A model generated the notes under the pieces. That model was not told where the DNA came from and ran no database searches. It was given only the letters and a program-made list of their open reading frames with translations. Shown in pieces: positions 1 to 10,186 of a stretch of 64,000 nt of DNA. The stretch lies in the NCBI GenBank assembly GCA_043228905.1, contig JBHGNT010000021.1, forward strand, positions 7,750,001-7,814,000, written 5' to 3'. Every line of letters starts with the position of its first letter. The stretch's first letter is position 1. This stretch comes from Azolla caroliniana (taxonomy: Eukaryota > Polypodiophyta). The position numbers and the translations under genes are program-made.

Positions 1-39
1 AATATAATTTCCGCATAGTGTGCAACCTACACTACGACA
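1..39 (-). repeat. LTR of element A (its 3' LTR on the minus strand), partial
   Basis: These 39 bases match the last 39 bases of the complete LTR at 3041-3798, including the terminal CGACA. The rest of this LTR lies left of the window. Confidence 0.85.
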
Positions 40-972
40 CTCGCCCCCTCCAAACCCGCACATCCTCCGGTATGTGCCGAAGTTCTTGTTCACCGGTTGC
101 AAGTCTTGGATGAATCGGAGTGACCCATTCTTCTTCGGAACCGTAAACCATCGATTTGAGTACGGAGCACTCGATGGCTCTAGAATCCCCATCGCCACCT
201 TCTCCTTGAGTAAGTCGATGACTTTCGGAATATGCGCCCGTGGCACCGGAATCGGCTTCAGGTTCCACGGTACATGATCAATCGTAAAAATCACCATCGG
301 CTCCACTATCTTTGGATCAATGCATCCGATCTCCGTCGATGTGAACGCGAATGCTTTGCCGTGTTGCTCCAACATCTCTCGAAACCGTTTTTCTTCTTCT
401 TGTAAGAGGAACCCACCTCCACCGATCCGAAGTTTCTTCCGGGTCTCATCTGTGAAGGCATGTCCGATATCCACGGACTTCCGAAGTGTCAGATCTCCCG
501 AGACTTCTTTCTTCTTTTGTTCGCTATCGGCGGGTAGTGGTCCCGCGGCCGGTTTCACCTTCTTCTCCACGGTCTTGTATTTCGTACTTACCATTGCTTC
601 TTCTTTGCGGAGCGCACCCGGCCCCATTTTCGCAACGATCTCGTACATCTCGACCGATTCCACCGGGACTACCCGGTTCCCTTGGCTTTTATCTTCCGCA
701 AGCTCTTCAAGCCGTTGTAGTGTATTCCCATAGAACACTTCCTCGATCACTCCCACGATTTCTTCGTCTTCTTTTATTATTGATGCCGACCGTAACTTAT
801 CCTCCACTTGTCGGTATTGTTTCTTCATTCCTTCGGTTACGGCCGTGTACGTAGATGCCCCATCCGGGCCGATTCGTACTTGTTTTGCTCCGAGAGTTTT
901 CTTCCTGTGTGGGGTATCAGGGCTTCTCGGACTATCACTTCCCCACTCCGCAACAGTCCGCTTTAAAAATCC
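1..972 (-). CDS. Element A pol, truncated: pol linker and RT N-terminus only, in the -1 frame
   Basis: Reading leftward from the frameshift site at about 972 in the -1 frame relative to gag-protease, I find no stop codon all the way to position 1. The product aligns with the pol start of C and B: a linker, then the block ending PVPRAH, then the RT fingers with NAPYSNRWF-like and RFIQDLQPVNK motifs. It then jumps to the family's 3' tail (GTYRRMCGFGGGE). RT palm, RNase H and integrase are absent, so this is a deletion. The open frame means the shortened pol could still be made as a gag-protease extension. It continues into the LTR beyond the window. Confidence 0.7.
58..77 (-). promoter_or_regulatory. 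Inverted repeat (hairpin) just upstream of the polypurine tract
   Basis: The arms GCACAT and ATGTGC enclose an 8-nt ACCGGAGG loop on the minus strand. It lies about 20 nt before the 3' LTR. C has the same hairpin with GCACGT/ACGTGC, a compensatory change, which points to RNA structure. Confidence 0.6.
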
Positions 973-3002
973 ATTCTCACTTGGGACAAGAGTTCCCTCT
1001 TGTTCCTTTCGTGATTTGCCGGCACCGTTAGGAATTGGACGGATTTCCCTCCGTTTTGGCTCCGAATTCGCGCAAAAGCCGCACCACTATCGAGCACCTT
1101 CGTCTCCATCCGTGAAGCCGTGATAAAGGGTTGGCCGAGGATGACAGAATGTGAAACCTCATCCTGCACAAAGAAATTTTGGTCAATTTCGACATCCCCG
1201 ATCTTTACCGTCACATCCGGACAAGCCGCAAATAGGTCTTCTGTCGTTTTCGTGGCTGCCCGAATCTTCCATCCATGGTTGGTGTTTATAGGCCACTTCC
1301 CCTTTCGGTAGAACTCCTTGGACATCAAGTTGATCTCCGATCCGTGATCAATCAATGCTAGCACGGGTTCTTTGATGTTGCCGATTCGGACCGGAGTCTC
1401 CGTAGTCGCACGTGCCCAGTGTGGCCTTGTATAGTGGGAGTTCGGAATTTCGCCTTCCATTTCGGTGTCGTTCATTGAAACGGTATTTGCATTCACCCTT
1501 GGAGCATTTTCCTCCGTACTTTGTCTCTTCCTTTTCACGAGATCCACGAGAAGATCGTGAAACTCCTTCTTCGCTATTCCGAGTAGTTCCCGCAGCGAAA
1601 AATCTACCCGGCTATCCAAGATTCTTTCCTCGAACACTCTTTTCAAGTCGGTTTGTTGTTCTATGTCCGAGGCGAGCTTGAATGCCGGAGTCGCCTTTTC
1701 TTTTCCCTTACCTCCGGAGTTCCAGCTTTCCGGTATCTTCGATGGTCCGGCCACATCCTCCGTGCGCCGTCGTTTCTCGTCCACATACACCTCATGTAAT
1801 TGACACAGGGCGTATATGCTATTCTTGTCGACAGGGCACTCCCATCCCGTAGCTTCCCGGACGCCTTCCGCGGTGTTTCGGATATCGTTGGAGTCGGTTT
1901 TCTCGGTGTTTCCTAGCACCTCCGGCCAGAAAGACGCCTTCGCTCCCGATGACTCCCCGACACATATTCCCGCGGTTGTCGCATAGTTGCTTCTTGCCGC
2001 TAACTCCTCCTCGAGCACCTTCTTCATGCCGCCTTTCCGGAAGTTCGGTCGGAGTGGCTTCCGAGAGTCCATCGAATGAATCCGGTTTCCCTCGTAGTAG
2101 ATGAGATCCCGTCGTAGCGCCTCCTTATGGTCGTCGCAATCCCTCCGATCGTGTTCGGCGCTATCGCACCATATGCACCGTCGATCCGTATATTTGGAGC
2201 TTGTGGGGCGGTCATCCGACTTCTTCACCATCGCGATCTTTAGATTCTCCATCTCCTTCAGCAGCTGCTCCACCGTAGACGCGTCGACTCCCTTCTCGGC
2301 CGTAATCTCCCGAGCCCTCGGTTGATGGTCTTCCAGTCCCGTTCTCGGTTTCGGAATCGGTTCCGAAACCCTCTTTTCTTCGTTGGCAAGCCATTGCCCC
2401 CTCTTCGTGTACCGCGCGACGATATCCCGCACGCTTTCCCATGTTTCGGTGAGGCCACTTTCGGTGGTCGTGTCCTCAAGAAGCACTCCGAGATCTTTCC
2501 GGTCCCGGACGTCCACAGCTCGCAAAAACATGATGACTTTGTCCGGTGCAAGAATAGTTTGATCTCTCGCGGACAACCTCCCGAACCGACTTTCGAATGC
2601 CGAAAACACTTCGAGGACCTTCAGCCCCTTACCTGACGTTTCCACCCAATCCTCGAATCCCCTCCGCGTTGCCTTGGAGGAGTCCTCGATGGCAAACGTG
2701 GTCTTTAACGCCTCTTCGAATGCTTCCCACGTCGGATTTTGTTGTTGCAACCCGTGGATACTCCCTTGAAGCCCGTCGGTCGCCACCCGGTTAAAGGATG
2801 TCACTTGCAGTCCTTCCGAAGCCCGGCACCGGAGCATCTCCGCCTTGTAGTCCTGCAAATATCGCGACACATCCTTACCATTAAATTGCCCGTTGCGTTG
2901 CACGAGCCGCTCTACTGATGCCGAAATCTCCGACATCGTGCGTTGTTCTTGAAGCATCCGTTCGAACATCGCCATCATATTGTTAGCTTGTTGAGCCTCC
3001 AT
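963..3002 (-). CDS. Element A gag-protease polyprotein (intact ORF)
   Basis: About 679 codons from ATG at 3002 to TAA at 965-963; the frame is also open upstream but only through LTR and primer site, so 3002 is the likely start. The N-terminal ~230 residues are a helical gag domain resembling those of B and C. A single CCHC knuckle, CIWCDSAEHDRRDC (CX2CX4HX4C), sits mid-protein. The C-terminal ~130 residues are a retropepsin with LIDHGSEINLM at the active site and VILGQPF near the end, so the usual Asp-Thr/Ser-Gly is Asp-His-Gly. The ORF ends at GGATTTTTAAAG, and pol continues in the -1 frame. The long ORF without stops contrasts with the stop-riddled copies in B and C. Confidence 0.85.
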   Translation of the reverse strand: MEAQQANNMMAMFERMLQEQRTMSEISASVERLVQRNGQFNGKDVSRYLQDYKAEMLRCRASEGLQVTSFNRVATDGLQGSIHGLQQQNPTWEAFEEALKTTFAIEDSSKATRRGFEDWVETSGKGLKVLEVFSAFESRFGRLSARDQTILAPDKVIMFLRAVDVRDRKDLGVLLEDTTTESGLTETWESVRDIVARYTKRGQWLANEEKRVSEPIPKPRTGLEDHQPRAREITAEKGVDASTVEQLLKEMENLKIAMVKKSDDRPTSSKYTDRRCIWCDSAEHDRRDCDDHKEALRRDLIYYEGNRIHSMDSRKPLRPNFRKGGMKKVLEEELAARSNYATTAGICVGESSGAKASFWPEVLGNTEKTDSNDIRNTAEGVREATGWECPVDKNSIYALCQLHEVYVDEKRRRTEDVAGPSKIPESWNSGGKGKEKATPAFKLASDIEQQTDLKRVFEERILDSRVDFSLRELLGIAKKEFHDLLVDLVKRKRQSTEENAPRVNANTVSMNDTEMEGEIPNSHYTRPHWARATTETPVRIGNIKEPVLALIDHGSEINLMSKEFYRKGKWPINTNHGWKIRAATKTTEDLFAACPDVTVKIGDVEIDQNFFVQDEVSHSVILGQPFITASRMETKVLDSGAAFARIRSQNGGKSVQFLTVPANHERNKRELLSQVRMDF

Positions 3003-3018
3003 CTGCTTGCCACCCGTC

Positions 3019-3036
3019 TTCACGTCGGGTTCACCA
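3019..3036 (-). promoter_or_regulatory. Primer-binding site of element A
   Basis: On the minus strand the sequence TGGTGAACCCGACGTGAA lies 4 nt inside the 5' LTR. It begins TGG, as expected for a tRNA CCA end, and is shared with C (45910) and, mutated, B (36621). I could not identify the tRNA. Confidence 0.65.
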
Positions 3037-3040
3037 ACTG

Positions 3041-3798
3041 TGTCGTGCCTTTCGGCTCCGGATCGTTGCGTGAGTCGGGTGGGAACCACAGAGGTCTTGG
3101 ACTAGGAGAAAGGAGTTCGTGAGATAGAGATTAATTATGAGTAAATAGCAAAGAGAAAGATAAGAAACTCGTGAATCACACGAGTATACTATATTAATTG
3201 GTACTTAGGGTGTTAAGAGAGAAGTAGATGTATAAATCGTGAATCCCACGAATAATTTTTCTATTGATTAATTCTTAATCCAAATAATCAACAACCCTTT
3301 ACATATTTCTCTCCTCCTTATATAAGGAAGGAAGAGCTAAGCATGGCTTCATGCTTTTTTATTTTTACAAAAAGTGTTCATGTCCACTAAATGTGCATGT
3401 GATGCTTTTTTATTTCCTAAGTATAGGGCTCATGCACGCTAGATGTGCATGAGTTATTTTTAGTGTCTCGTCTTTTTCATATATTAAAAAAATACACGAT
3501 TTACCTTTTAATAAAGGTATGCATAAATAAAGGTCTTATACGTATTAAATCTATATTTAAAACACTTAAGATAATTTAATGTAATGGTAAGGTTGGGGTT
3601 TGTCAACGTGGAGGTGCAGAGTTTGAATCACGCCCTGCGCAGTAGTGAGTATTTCCTTTTTTTTTACATTTATGTCTCTATGCCGTTTTTCCTCCTTGCC
3701 GGTATGCCGTTTTCTTCCGGTTCTCCCCGAGCACTCCATTCTCTATCCGGAGGGACAAAAATATAATTTCCGCATAGTGTGCAACCTACACTACGACA
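3041..3798 (-). repeat. 5' LTR of element A (758 bp)
   Basis: Termini are TGTCG and CGACA, perfect 5-bp inverted ends. On the minus strand a TATATAAGG box lies near 3320. The copy at 5139-5896 is identical by eye and the same length. Two short palindromes of the form CGTGAATC(C/A)CACG lie near 3170 and 3238. Flank CCGC follows at 3799-3802. Confidence 0.9.
3573..3642 (+). repeat. tRNA-like module inside LTR of A (antisense to the element)
   Basis: A-box-like TAATGTAATGG at 3577-3587 and B-box-like AGTTTGAATCA at 3620-3630, 43 nt apart as in tRNA genes, with a GGAGGT variable loop between. It is degenerate and probably not a functional tRNA. An identical copy lies at 5671-5740. Confidence 0.5.
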
Positions 3799-3867
3799 CC
3801 GCTTAGAGGAGGGTAAGTGAGCATACTATGCATTTGAGAATACATGCAATCTTGGAGATATTAAGTG

Positions 3868-5138
3868 CCTTATGGTTTTGGATGTAGTTAAGGATAAAGA
3901 GAATTACCAAAAGCATTTGCATGAGTATAAAAGGCTTATTCAAAGAACGAGAAGAATATGGGAAGTTACTCAACAATTTATCCAAACGCAAGAGAAAGCA
4001 CATGCATGTGCTAAATTTTGGGGAAATCTAAAGGGGAAACATGTTGAGAGTTATGTTGACTTAACTCTTCACAACTTGTCTATGCATTGTAAGAATTTAT
4101 ATGAGTTATCTCTTGCTAGAAAGATGATGTGTTATGGTTTTGTTTCACATATGTCTCCCTTCTTTACAATTGAAGATATATGCATAGGACTTAAGAAATT
4201 GGCCTCTCGAAAGGTAATCGATCTTCAATGTATAGAGGCTCAAATGCTCAAATGGACGGGAAAAGAAGCATATGTATGGATACGCGATATGTTTAATGAT
4301 GCATTGCAACATGGTATGCCGTATGATTGGACAACAAATTGGATCAAACCGTTACATAAAGGTGGAGATGTAAATAATGTAAACAACTATCGAACCATCA
4401 TGGTTGGTTCATTAATGGCAAAACTATTTGGATGTATAATGGAATCAAAGGTAAGTGTATGGGCTGAAAAAAATGGTAAGAGAGCTTATGGACAAGCTGG
4501 CTTTCGAAAACACCATAGCACCGTTGATCACCTTGTCACCCTTCGAGTATTAATGTAGGAAAGTCGTCTTAGAGGTCAAGGTTTACATTGTTACTTTGTA
4601 GACATCAAGAAAGCTTTTTATATGGTACCTCGTGAGCATCTTCGGAGGCGAATGGAAGGACTTGAGGTGCCAAGTGAATATATGCTTGCAATTTCCCAAA
4701 TTTAAGGTTGTATGTTGTGCACGTATGAGAGATAGACTTTCAGATTTTTTCAATAGCACTATTGGTGTTAAGCAAAGATGCCCACTCTCAATAACACTAT
4801 TTGGTCTATGCATTGATGAATTGGAAGAAATGGTTACCAAGTTTGCAAAGGAAGAATGCATTGAAGAAGTTGCCATTGGGAATGTTGTGATTATGCTTCT
4901 GCTATATGCAAATGATGTAGTGTTTTTTGCAAATACTTTAGGAGATGCACAAGAGCTTATGAAGGCATCGGAAAAAAATTGCATGCATACTAAATTAAGT
5001 GTCAATATCTCTAAAACAAAGATTATGCTTGTGAAGAGCCAAAAAAGAGATAAACCATGCATTATGTACAACAATGAGCCACTTGAATGTGTGGAAAGCT
5101 TCAAATATCTTAGATGAAATGAATGTGCTACACACCGC
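3868..5138 (+). pseudogene. LINE-1 reverse transcriptase fragment (non-LTR retrotransposon)
   Basis: Two overlapping frames (3872-4558 and 4632-5117) encode a non-LTR RT. Visible blocks are NWIKPLHKGGD..NNYR, QAGFRKHHSTVDHL, FVDIKKAFYMVP, GVKQRCPLS and YANDVVFF, in which the catalytic YADD is degraded to YAND. Stops and shifts near 4558 and 4700 break the frame. The endonuclease and 5' part are absent because the left edge (3868) is the junction of the tandem duplication. The RT resumes after the solo LTR at 5901. It is inactive. The clade is uncertain: the C-terminal CCHC suggests an L1-like relative, the short-repeat tail an RTE-like one. Confidence 0.75.
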
Positions 5139-5896
5139 TGTCGTGCCTTTCGGCTCCGGATCGTTGCGTGAGTCGGGTGGGAACCACAGAGGTCTTGGAC
5201 TAGGAGAAAGGAGTTCGTGAGATAGAGATTAATTATGAGTAAATAGCAAAGAGAAAGATAAGAAACTCGTGAATCACACGAGTATACTATATTAATTGGT
5301 ACTTAGGGTGTTAAGAGAGAAGTAGATGTATAAATCGTGAATCCCACGAATAATTTTTCTATTGATTAATTCTTAATCCAAATAATCAACAACCCTTTAC
5401 ATATTTCTCTCCTCCTTATATAAGGAAGGAAGAGCTAAGCATGGCTTCATGCTTTTTTATTTTTACAAAAAGTGTTCATGTCCACTAAATGTGCATGTGA
5501 TGCTTTTTTATTTCCTAAGTATAGGGCTCATGCACGCTAGATGTGCATGAGTTATTTTTAGTGTCTCGTCTTTTTCATATATTAAAAAAATACACGATTT
5601 ACCTTTTAATAAAGGTATGCATAAATAAAGGTCTTATACGTATTAAATCTATATTTAAAACACTTAAGATAATTTAATGTAATGGTAAGGTTGGGGTTTG
5701 TCAACGTGGAGGTGCAGAGTTTGAATCACGCCCTGCGCAGTAGTGAGTATTTCCTTTTTTTTTACATTTATGTCTCTATGCCGTTTTTCCTCCTTGCCGG
5801 TATGCCGTTTTCTTCCGGTTCTCCCCGAGCACTCCATTCTCTATCCGGAGGGACAAAAATATAATTTCCGCATAGTGTGCAACCTACACTACGACA
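5139..5896. repeat. Solo LTR of the element A family
   Basis: 758 bp, matching 3041-3798, flanked by the 4-bp duplication CCGC (5135-5138 and 5897-5900). It interrupts the LINE RT. No internal sequence is present, so it is a solo LTR formed by LTR-LTR recombination. Confidence 0.88.
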
Positions 5897-5900
5897 CCGC

Positions 5901-6800
5901 TTAGAGGAGGGTAAGTGAGCATACTATGCATTTGAGAATACATGCAATCTTGGAGATATTAAGTGTTGTGTCCTCAAGAAATATCTTTTCGATGACACCA
6001 GTTCTTCTCTATGGGGTGGAAGTATGGGATGATGGCATCCCTAAATCTACGTAATCTACGTGGACAGAGTTTGAAAATGTCCAAAAACATTTTCTTACAA
6101 AGTTTCTACAAGTTAAGAAACAAACGCTCTACACCCTCCTCTCCTTGAGATGGGATCGCTTCCCATTGAGATCAGGGCCATGGAAAGGGTTGTTGAATAC
6201 ATGCTTAAGGTTCAAAAAAGTCCCTCACATCGACTTCCTAGGATTGCATGGGAAGCAAGCAAAAAGATCCAAAAGACGCATAAAAGCAAAATTTTGTGTT
6301 TTGGCTGGATGCAAGATATAGAAAAATGGTTTGGTAGATGGGATGCGAGACACTTGCTTCATGATGCACCACTAGATTCCTCTATAAATGAGGCCTTTTT
6401 GCAATGCCAATGTATCATGACATGGGACAAATGTGGAGGCTCACGCTTCACACATTATACTACACATGTTGCACCTAACTACAAAACTATATTCTTTGTG
6501 GAATGGAGAAACCATACACATCGATACATGTTAGAGCCCATTCCGTTATCTGACATTTGAACCATTGCTTCCATGCGACTTAGCTCACATGCATTGTGAT
6601 GTGAGACAGGACGTTGGGGCACAAGTGATGAGAGTAGTCGGTTATGCACACTTTGCCCTAAACAAGTTTGTGAGTCTAAGTATCACACTTTGATACAACA
6701 CATGTATCATGTGAAATGTAATATGTTTGGTCTCATAGGTCATATTTGACCTCCGAAGAAGACAATATAATCTATCTATCTATCTATCTTTCTCTCTCTA
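5901..6800 (+). pseudogene. LINE-1 RT C-terminus and 3' tail
   Basis: This continues the interrupted RT: MTPVLLYGVEVW, then the C-terminal region around 6150-6560 with CGGSRFTHYTTHVAPNYKT. The zinc-binding end (CXLCP..E..H..C) lies near 6640-6700 in another frame, followed by a 3' untranslated end and a (TCTA)n-type tail at about 6768-6792. A stop at 6052-6054 and several shifts make it a pseudogene. Confidence 0.65.
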
Positions 6801-6802
6801 GT

Positions 6803-7492
6803 AACCAAGCAAAATTATCCAAAAGATGCATGAAAGCAAATTTTTTTGTTCCGGTTGGATGCAAGATAAGGAAAAATGGTTTGGTAGATGGGATGCAACA
6901 AACTTACTTCATAATGCATCACGAGATTCCTCTGTAAATGAGGCCTTTTAGCAACGCTAGTGTATCATCACATGGGACAAATGTGGAGGCTCACGCTTCA
7001 CACATTATACTACAAATGTTGCACCTAACTACAAAACCATATTCTTTGCGGAATGGGGTAATCGTACACATTGATACATGTTAGAGACCATCTTGTTATT
7101 TGCCATCCATTGCTTCCATGCGACTTAGCTCACATGCATTGCAATGCGAGACGGTGGGGCCACAAGTGATGAGAGTGATTGGCTATGCACACTTTGCCCT
7201 AAACAAGTTCAAGAGTCTGAGTATCACACTTTGATACAATGCTTTGCCTTTGACAATATTCGACCATGCTTTCCATACATCTTTGACCAAGTCCAATCCT
7301 TGCATGAATTTTTCTCACAACCACAATGTGTACTCTCGATTGCAACATTCATTGGTAAAGTTCTTGAACATCAAGAGTCGCTACTAACTTTAACATGTAG
7401 CACATGAAATGTAATATTTTTGGTCTCATTGGTCATATTTGACCTCCGAAGACAATAATAGAATCTATATATCCATCCATCTATCTATCTGC
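6803..7492 (+). pseudogene. Second LINE copy, 5'-truncated
   Basis: This repeats, with roughly 15-20% divergence by eye, the sequence from about 6245 to 6792, starting mid-ORF (DPKDA-KQ region) directly after the first tail. ORF 7144-7407 holds the C-terminal zinc motif CTLCPKQVQESEYHTLIQC. It ends in the same ACCTCCGAAGACAATA 3' UTR and an ATCT-rich tail. Head-to-tail LINE copies like this usually come from insertion into the tail of an older copy. Confidence 0.7.
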
Positions 7493-7500
7493 TATAAATA

Positions 7501-8143
7501 TGTCACTCTATGGGAGGAGTAGCCAACTGATCGGGTTGAGAGTCGATAGTCGATGACAAGGGGGAGTCGACATGGAGAGTTGACAATATACAAAGTGATC
7601 TAGGTCGAAGACACAACCGACTAGTCGGTCCGACTGGATGGTCGAAGACAAGGTAACTAGTCGGGCCGACTAGACAGTCGACACAAGAGTTGGCTAGTCG
7701 ACCAATTGATTGATTAACTATTACTGTTATTAATATAGTAATAGGAAGATAGTAGTAGAGGCTACTTTTGTAAATAGCTCATATAGTGTATAAGTATAAA
7801 TACACTTAGGGCAAACATAGATTAGAGTAGAATAGAAAGAAGTGAGTAGTGTAGTGTTCCTGTAGCGACTGAGTTGTTAAGAGAAGAGACAATGCGTGAT
7901 AGAGAGAGTGGTGCCATAACTGTGAGAGCTTAGACGTTAAGAGCCTTGCGTGGTTGATACACTCTGTGCAGACAGAGTGTTGTATATTGTCTCCTTTGTA
8001 TTCTCCATTGTATTGTTGATCTCTGTTCCCATGGTTTTCCCTGAATAGGGTTTCCACGTAAAACTTTGTATTTTATGCATTTGTTGTTTTCTGTTTCCGC
8101 GTTATTATGTATTTCACAGTCGGTCTTCCACACAAATCCAACA
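7501..8143 (+). repeat. 5' LTR of copia element I
   Basis: It starts TGTCACTC and ends AATCCAACA, 3 nt before an initiator-Met primer site at 8147. A TATA-like AAGTATAAATAC lies near 7788. The first 200 bp are rich in GTCGAC and in inverted repeats around ACTAGTCGG / CCGACTAG. The left end is placed by the TG rule only. Confidence 0.6.
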
Positions 8144-8146
8144 AAC

Positions 8147-8158
8147 TGGTATCAGAGC
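8147..8158 (+). promoter_or_regulatory. Initiator-Met tRNA primer-binding site (element I)
   Basis: TGGTATCAGAGC, the standard plant copia primer site, 3 nt after the LTR. Confidence 0.9.
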
Positions 8159-8186
8159 TTGAGGTGCAAGCATAGAAGGAGGTGTG

Positions 8187-8553
8187 AGTGGCTTCCCAAG
8201 TATGATAGTTCTAAACTCTCAGAACTATGCAGACTGGAAGATAAAGATAGAAGACCTTCTCATAGTTAAAGATCTGTATGAGCCCATTGACAGAGTAGAA
8301 ATACCATGGGGGTGTTAAGAGTCTGAATGGAAACTTCTGAATAGAAAGGCGGTGTCAGTTGTTAGGGCTATATGAGAGGAAGAACGCCCTCAACAAAACA
8401 TCTTTGATGAGAAAGATCGTGAGGCTGAAATACTGGGACGGAAAAAGCGTTGGGGAGCACGTAAACACATTCATGGGGTATGTGAACCAACTTGCAACAA
8501 CCAAGTTTCCCTTGGAGGATGCATGTTGGCCAAAGTATGATCCGGAGGATAAA
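8187..8553 (+). pseudogene. Copia gag fragment (element I)
   Basis: The start of a UBN2-type copia gag is visible across two frames, with LNSQNYADWKIKIEDLL, then YEPID, and later QQNIFDEKD-like and VNQLATTKFPLEDA segments. Stops near 8314 and 8370 and at least one shift break it. It is cut at about 8553 by element E; the rest of I is not seen. Confidence 0.6.
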
Positions 8554-8973
8554 TGTGGAATGCGACGAGTCGGATATGATAATTAGATTAATTAGTAATT
8601 AGGAATATTATAGGAACGGACGGATCCGGACCGATTGATAGCGGGTAGCCTGTAAGGCACCGTTCTATATTTCTAACTAGATGCCTATAAAAGAATCCAG
8701 GAATCGATGTATTGAACAGCGGAAGTAATACAATTTCAAGTTTTGATTTAAGATTATTGTGTTCCTTGTCTACTTGCCGTGCTGTGCTTTCATTCTCTAT
8801 CTTATGCATGGTTTAATTAAATGGTTGCTTATTATGAATCCGGAATGTATTCGGAATCAGTCGGATTAGAATCGGATCTGTGTCGGATAACATCATTCCC
8901 TTAACCACCCTTTGGTGAAGTGTTCTGGAAGGACACCTTGTGTTTGTTGCTAGTCCAGCCCAGGATAAACACA
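8554..8973 (+). repeat. Probable 5' LTR of gypsy element E
   Basis: Begins TGTGGAATGCG, has a TATA-like CTATAAAAG near 8687 and ends AAACACA, followed by a TGG-starting possible primer site (8978-8992, TGGCGACCACGATTC). Boundaries are inferred from TG...CA and the primer site; no second LTR is available for comparison. Confidence 0.5.
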
Positions 8974-9201
8974 GTTTTGGCGACCACGATTCTTGGAAAA
9001 GTGTAGTGAACAATAGGGAATGGATGACTAGACCGACGAACGACCCAGTTGCCGAATGAGCGAGAAGACTAGCCGAGAGACTGCGGAAGTGAGAGGTCTA
9101 CCAACAGGTGGCCGAGCAGATCTAGCAGGACTGGTCTTTTTCGAGAGAGATTCGGCGGGTCGCAGAGGAGTCGCTCCGGGTACAGAATCAACGACATTCA
9201 G

Positions 9202-10186
9202 ATGAAGGAACCAGAGGAACCAGAGGACAACACTCCAGAGGAACTAGAGGACAACGGTTTGGAGCATATGCGGACACCAAAATCGGAAACGATGTTACCA
9301 ACACTGCCAGAAAATGAGAGGAATCCGGAACAACAAACTGAGAGGACGAACAATCGAGTACAAACACCACCACTGGACTGGAAATCGGAGAAAAAGGACA
9401 ATCGGGTACTGACACCACCCCCCGGAACAACCTTTAGACGACGACACCATGCCATACCCATACCGGAAATATCGGGACCCTGATGCAGAGGCACACGTCT
9501 ATGCCTTCTTACAGACATGGGAAGCTAACCATGTCTCGCAATGATTGACACAAGCAGAGGTCGATCATTCAAAAATCGCCAAGTTCGGAATGACCTTGGA
9601 AGGACCAGTAACGAGGTGGCATGCAAAGCATCTTCCCGGTAGCTTTGCTACATTCGATGCCCTGAAGGAAAAGAATTTGCGACTGTTTCACCGACAGGTG
9701 GAACAAAAGGAGCTGGTCGGACAATTTTACACGACCTATCAGGAACCTAACGAAACGGTTCCACAATTCATCATTTGCTTCCAAACGCTGCAAAACCAAT
9801 TGTCCAGAGCACCCCCGGAGGATTAGGCGAAAGCAGTATTTTTGGCTGCGCTCCGGGAGCCTCTCCGAACAATGCTAACAATGCTGGATTTCCGGACCAG
9901 CATTATTGATCAAGTTATCGACCGTGTGTTGGAAATTGATAAGAACAATAATTACATGTCCATGGGGACTATCCAACGAGCGCTTGCTAAAGAGGAGGAT
10001 CTACGATTCCGCCAAGCAGTTGAATGCACAACATGCCTCAACCCCGAACACTCCAGGTTAGAATGCACAATGCGGACACAATGCATGTTGTGCCACTCCC
10101 GGTCACACACTATGGACCGGTGTGAGTACAATTTGTTAAATCAGCAAGCGGCACCGGTTCGACATATTGAGCCCCAAAGTGAACAA
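9202..10186 (+). pseudogene. Gypsy gag (element E), broken
   Basis: Three adjacent open stretches (9202-9483, 9545-9826, 9842-10189) form a gypsy gag. An acidic Pro/Glu-rich N-terminus is followed by the retrotransposon-gag core (FGMTLEGPVTRWHAKHLPG, LFHRQVEQKELVGQFY) and two CCHC knuckles, CTTCLNPEHSRLEC and CMLCHSRSHTMDRC. Stops at 9543 and 9824 and frame changes inactivate it. A probable solo LTR interrupts it at 10187 and the tail continues at 10606. Confidence 0.7.

Larger units (their letters stand above)
1..3798 (-). mobile_element. Element A: fungal-type Ty3/gypsy, non-autonomous deletion derivative
   Basis: The element reads on the minus strand: 5' LTR 3798-3041, primer-binding site 3036-3019, gag-protease ORF, a truncated pol, a polypurine tract (purine run next to position 40) and the start of a 3' LTR at 39-1, cut by the window edge. 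The internal region is only about 3.0 kb against about 5.8 kb in relative C. The missing part runs from early RT through RNase H and integrase. Relatives in this window are B, C, D and the solo LTRs at 5139 and 34670. It probably depends on an autonomous relative for reverse transcription and integration. Confidence 0.85.
3041..5965. repeat. Tandem segmental duplication of LTR plus LINE flank (period 2098 bp)
   Basis: Bases 3041-3867 (LTR plus 69 bp of LINE flank) recur at 5139-5965 with no difference I can see. At 3868 the flank jumps to upstream LINE sequence, whereas at 5966 it continues into downstream LINE sequence. This fits one tandem duplication of a LINE segment containing element A, after which the right copy of A collapsed to a solo LTR. 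Confidence 0.75.

Noticed and set aside
963-3089. Start of gag of A at 3089
   Set aside because: The extra N-terminal residues translate the LTR end and the primer-binding site; ATG 3002 matches the start of the D relative.
3584-3766. 60-codon ORF, identical at 5682-5864
   Set aside because: It lies inside the LTR over the tRNA-like module and is repeated only because the LTR is duplicated.
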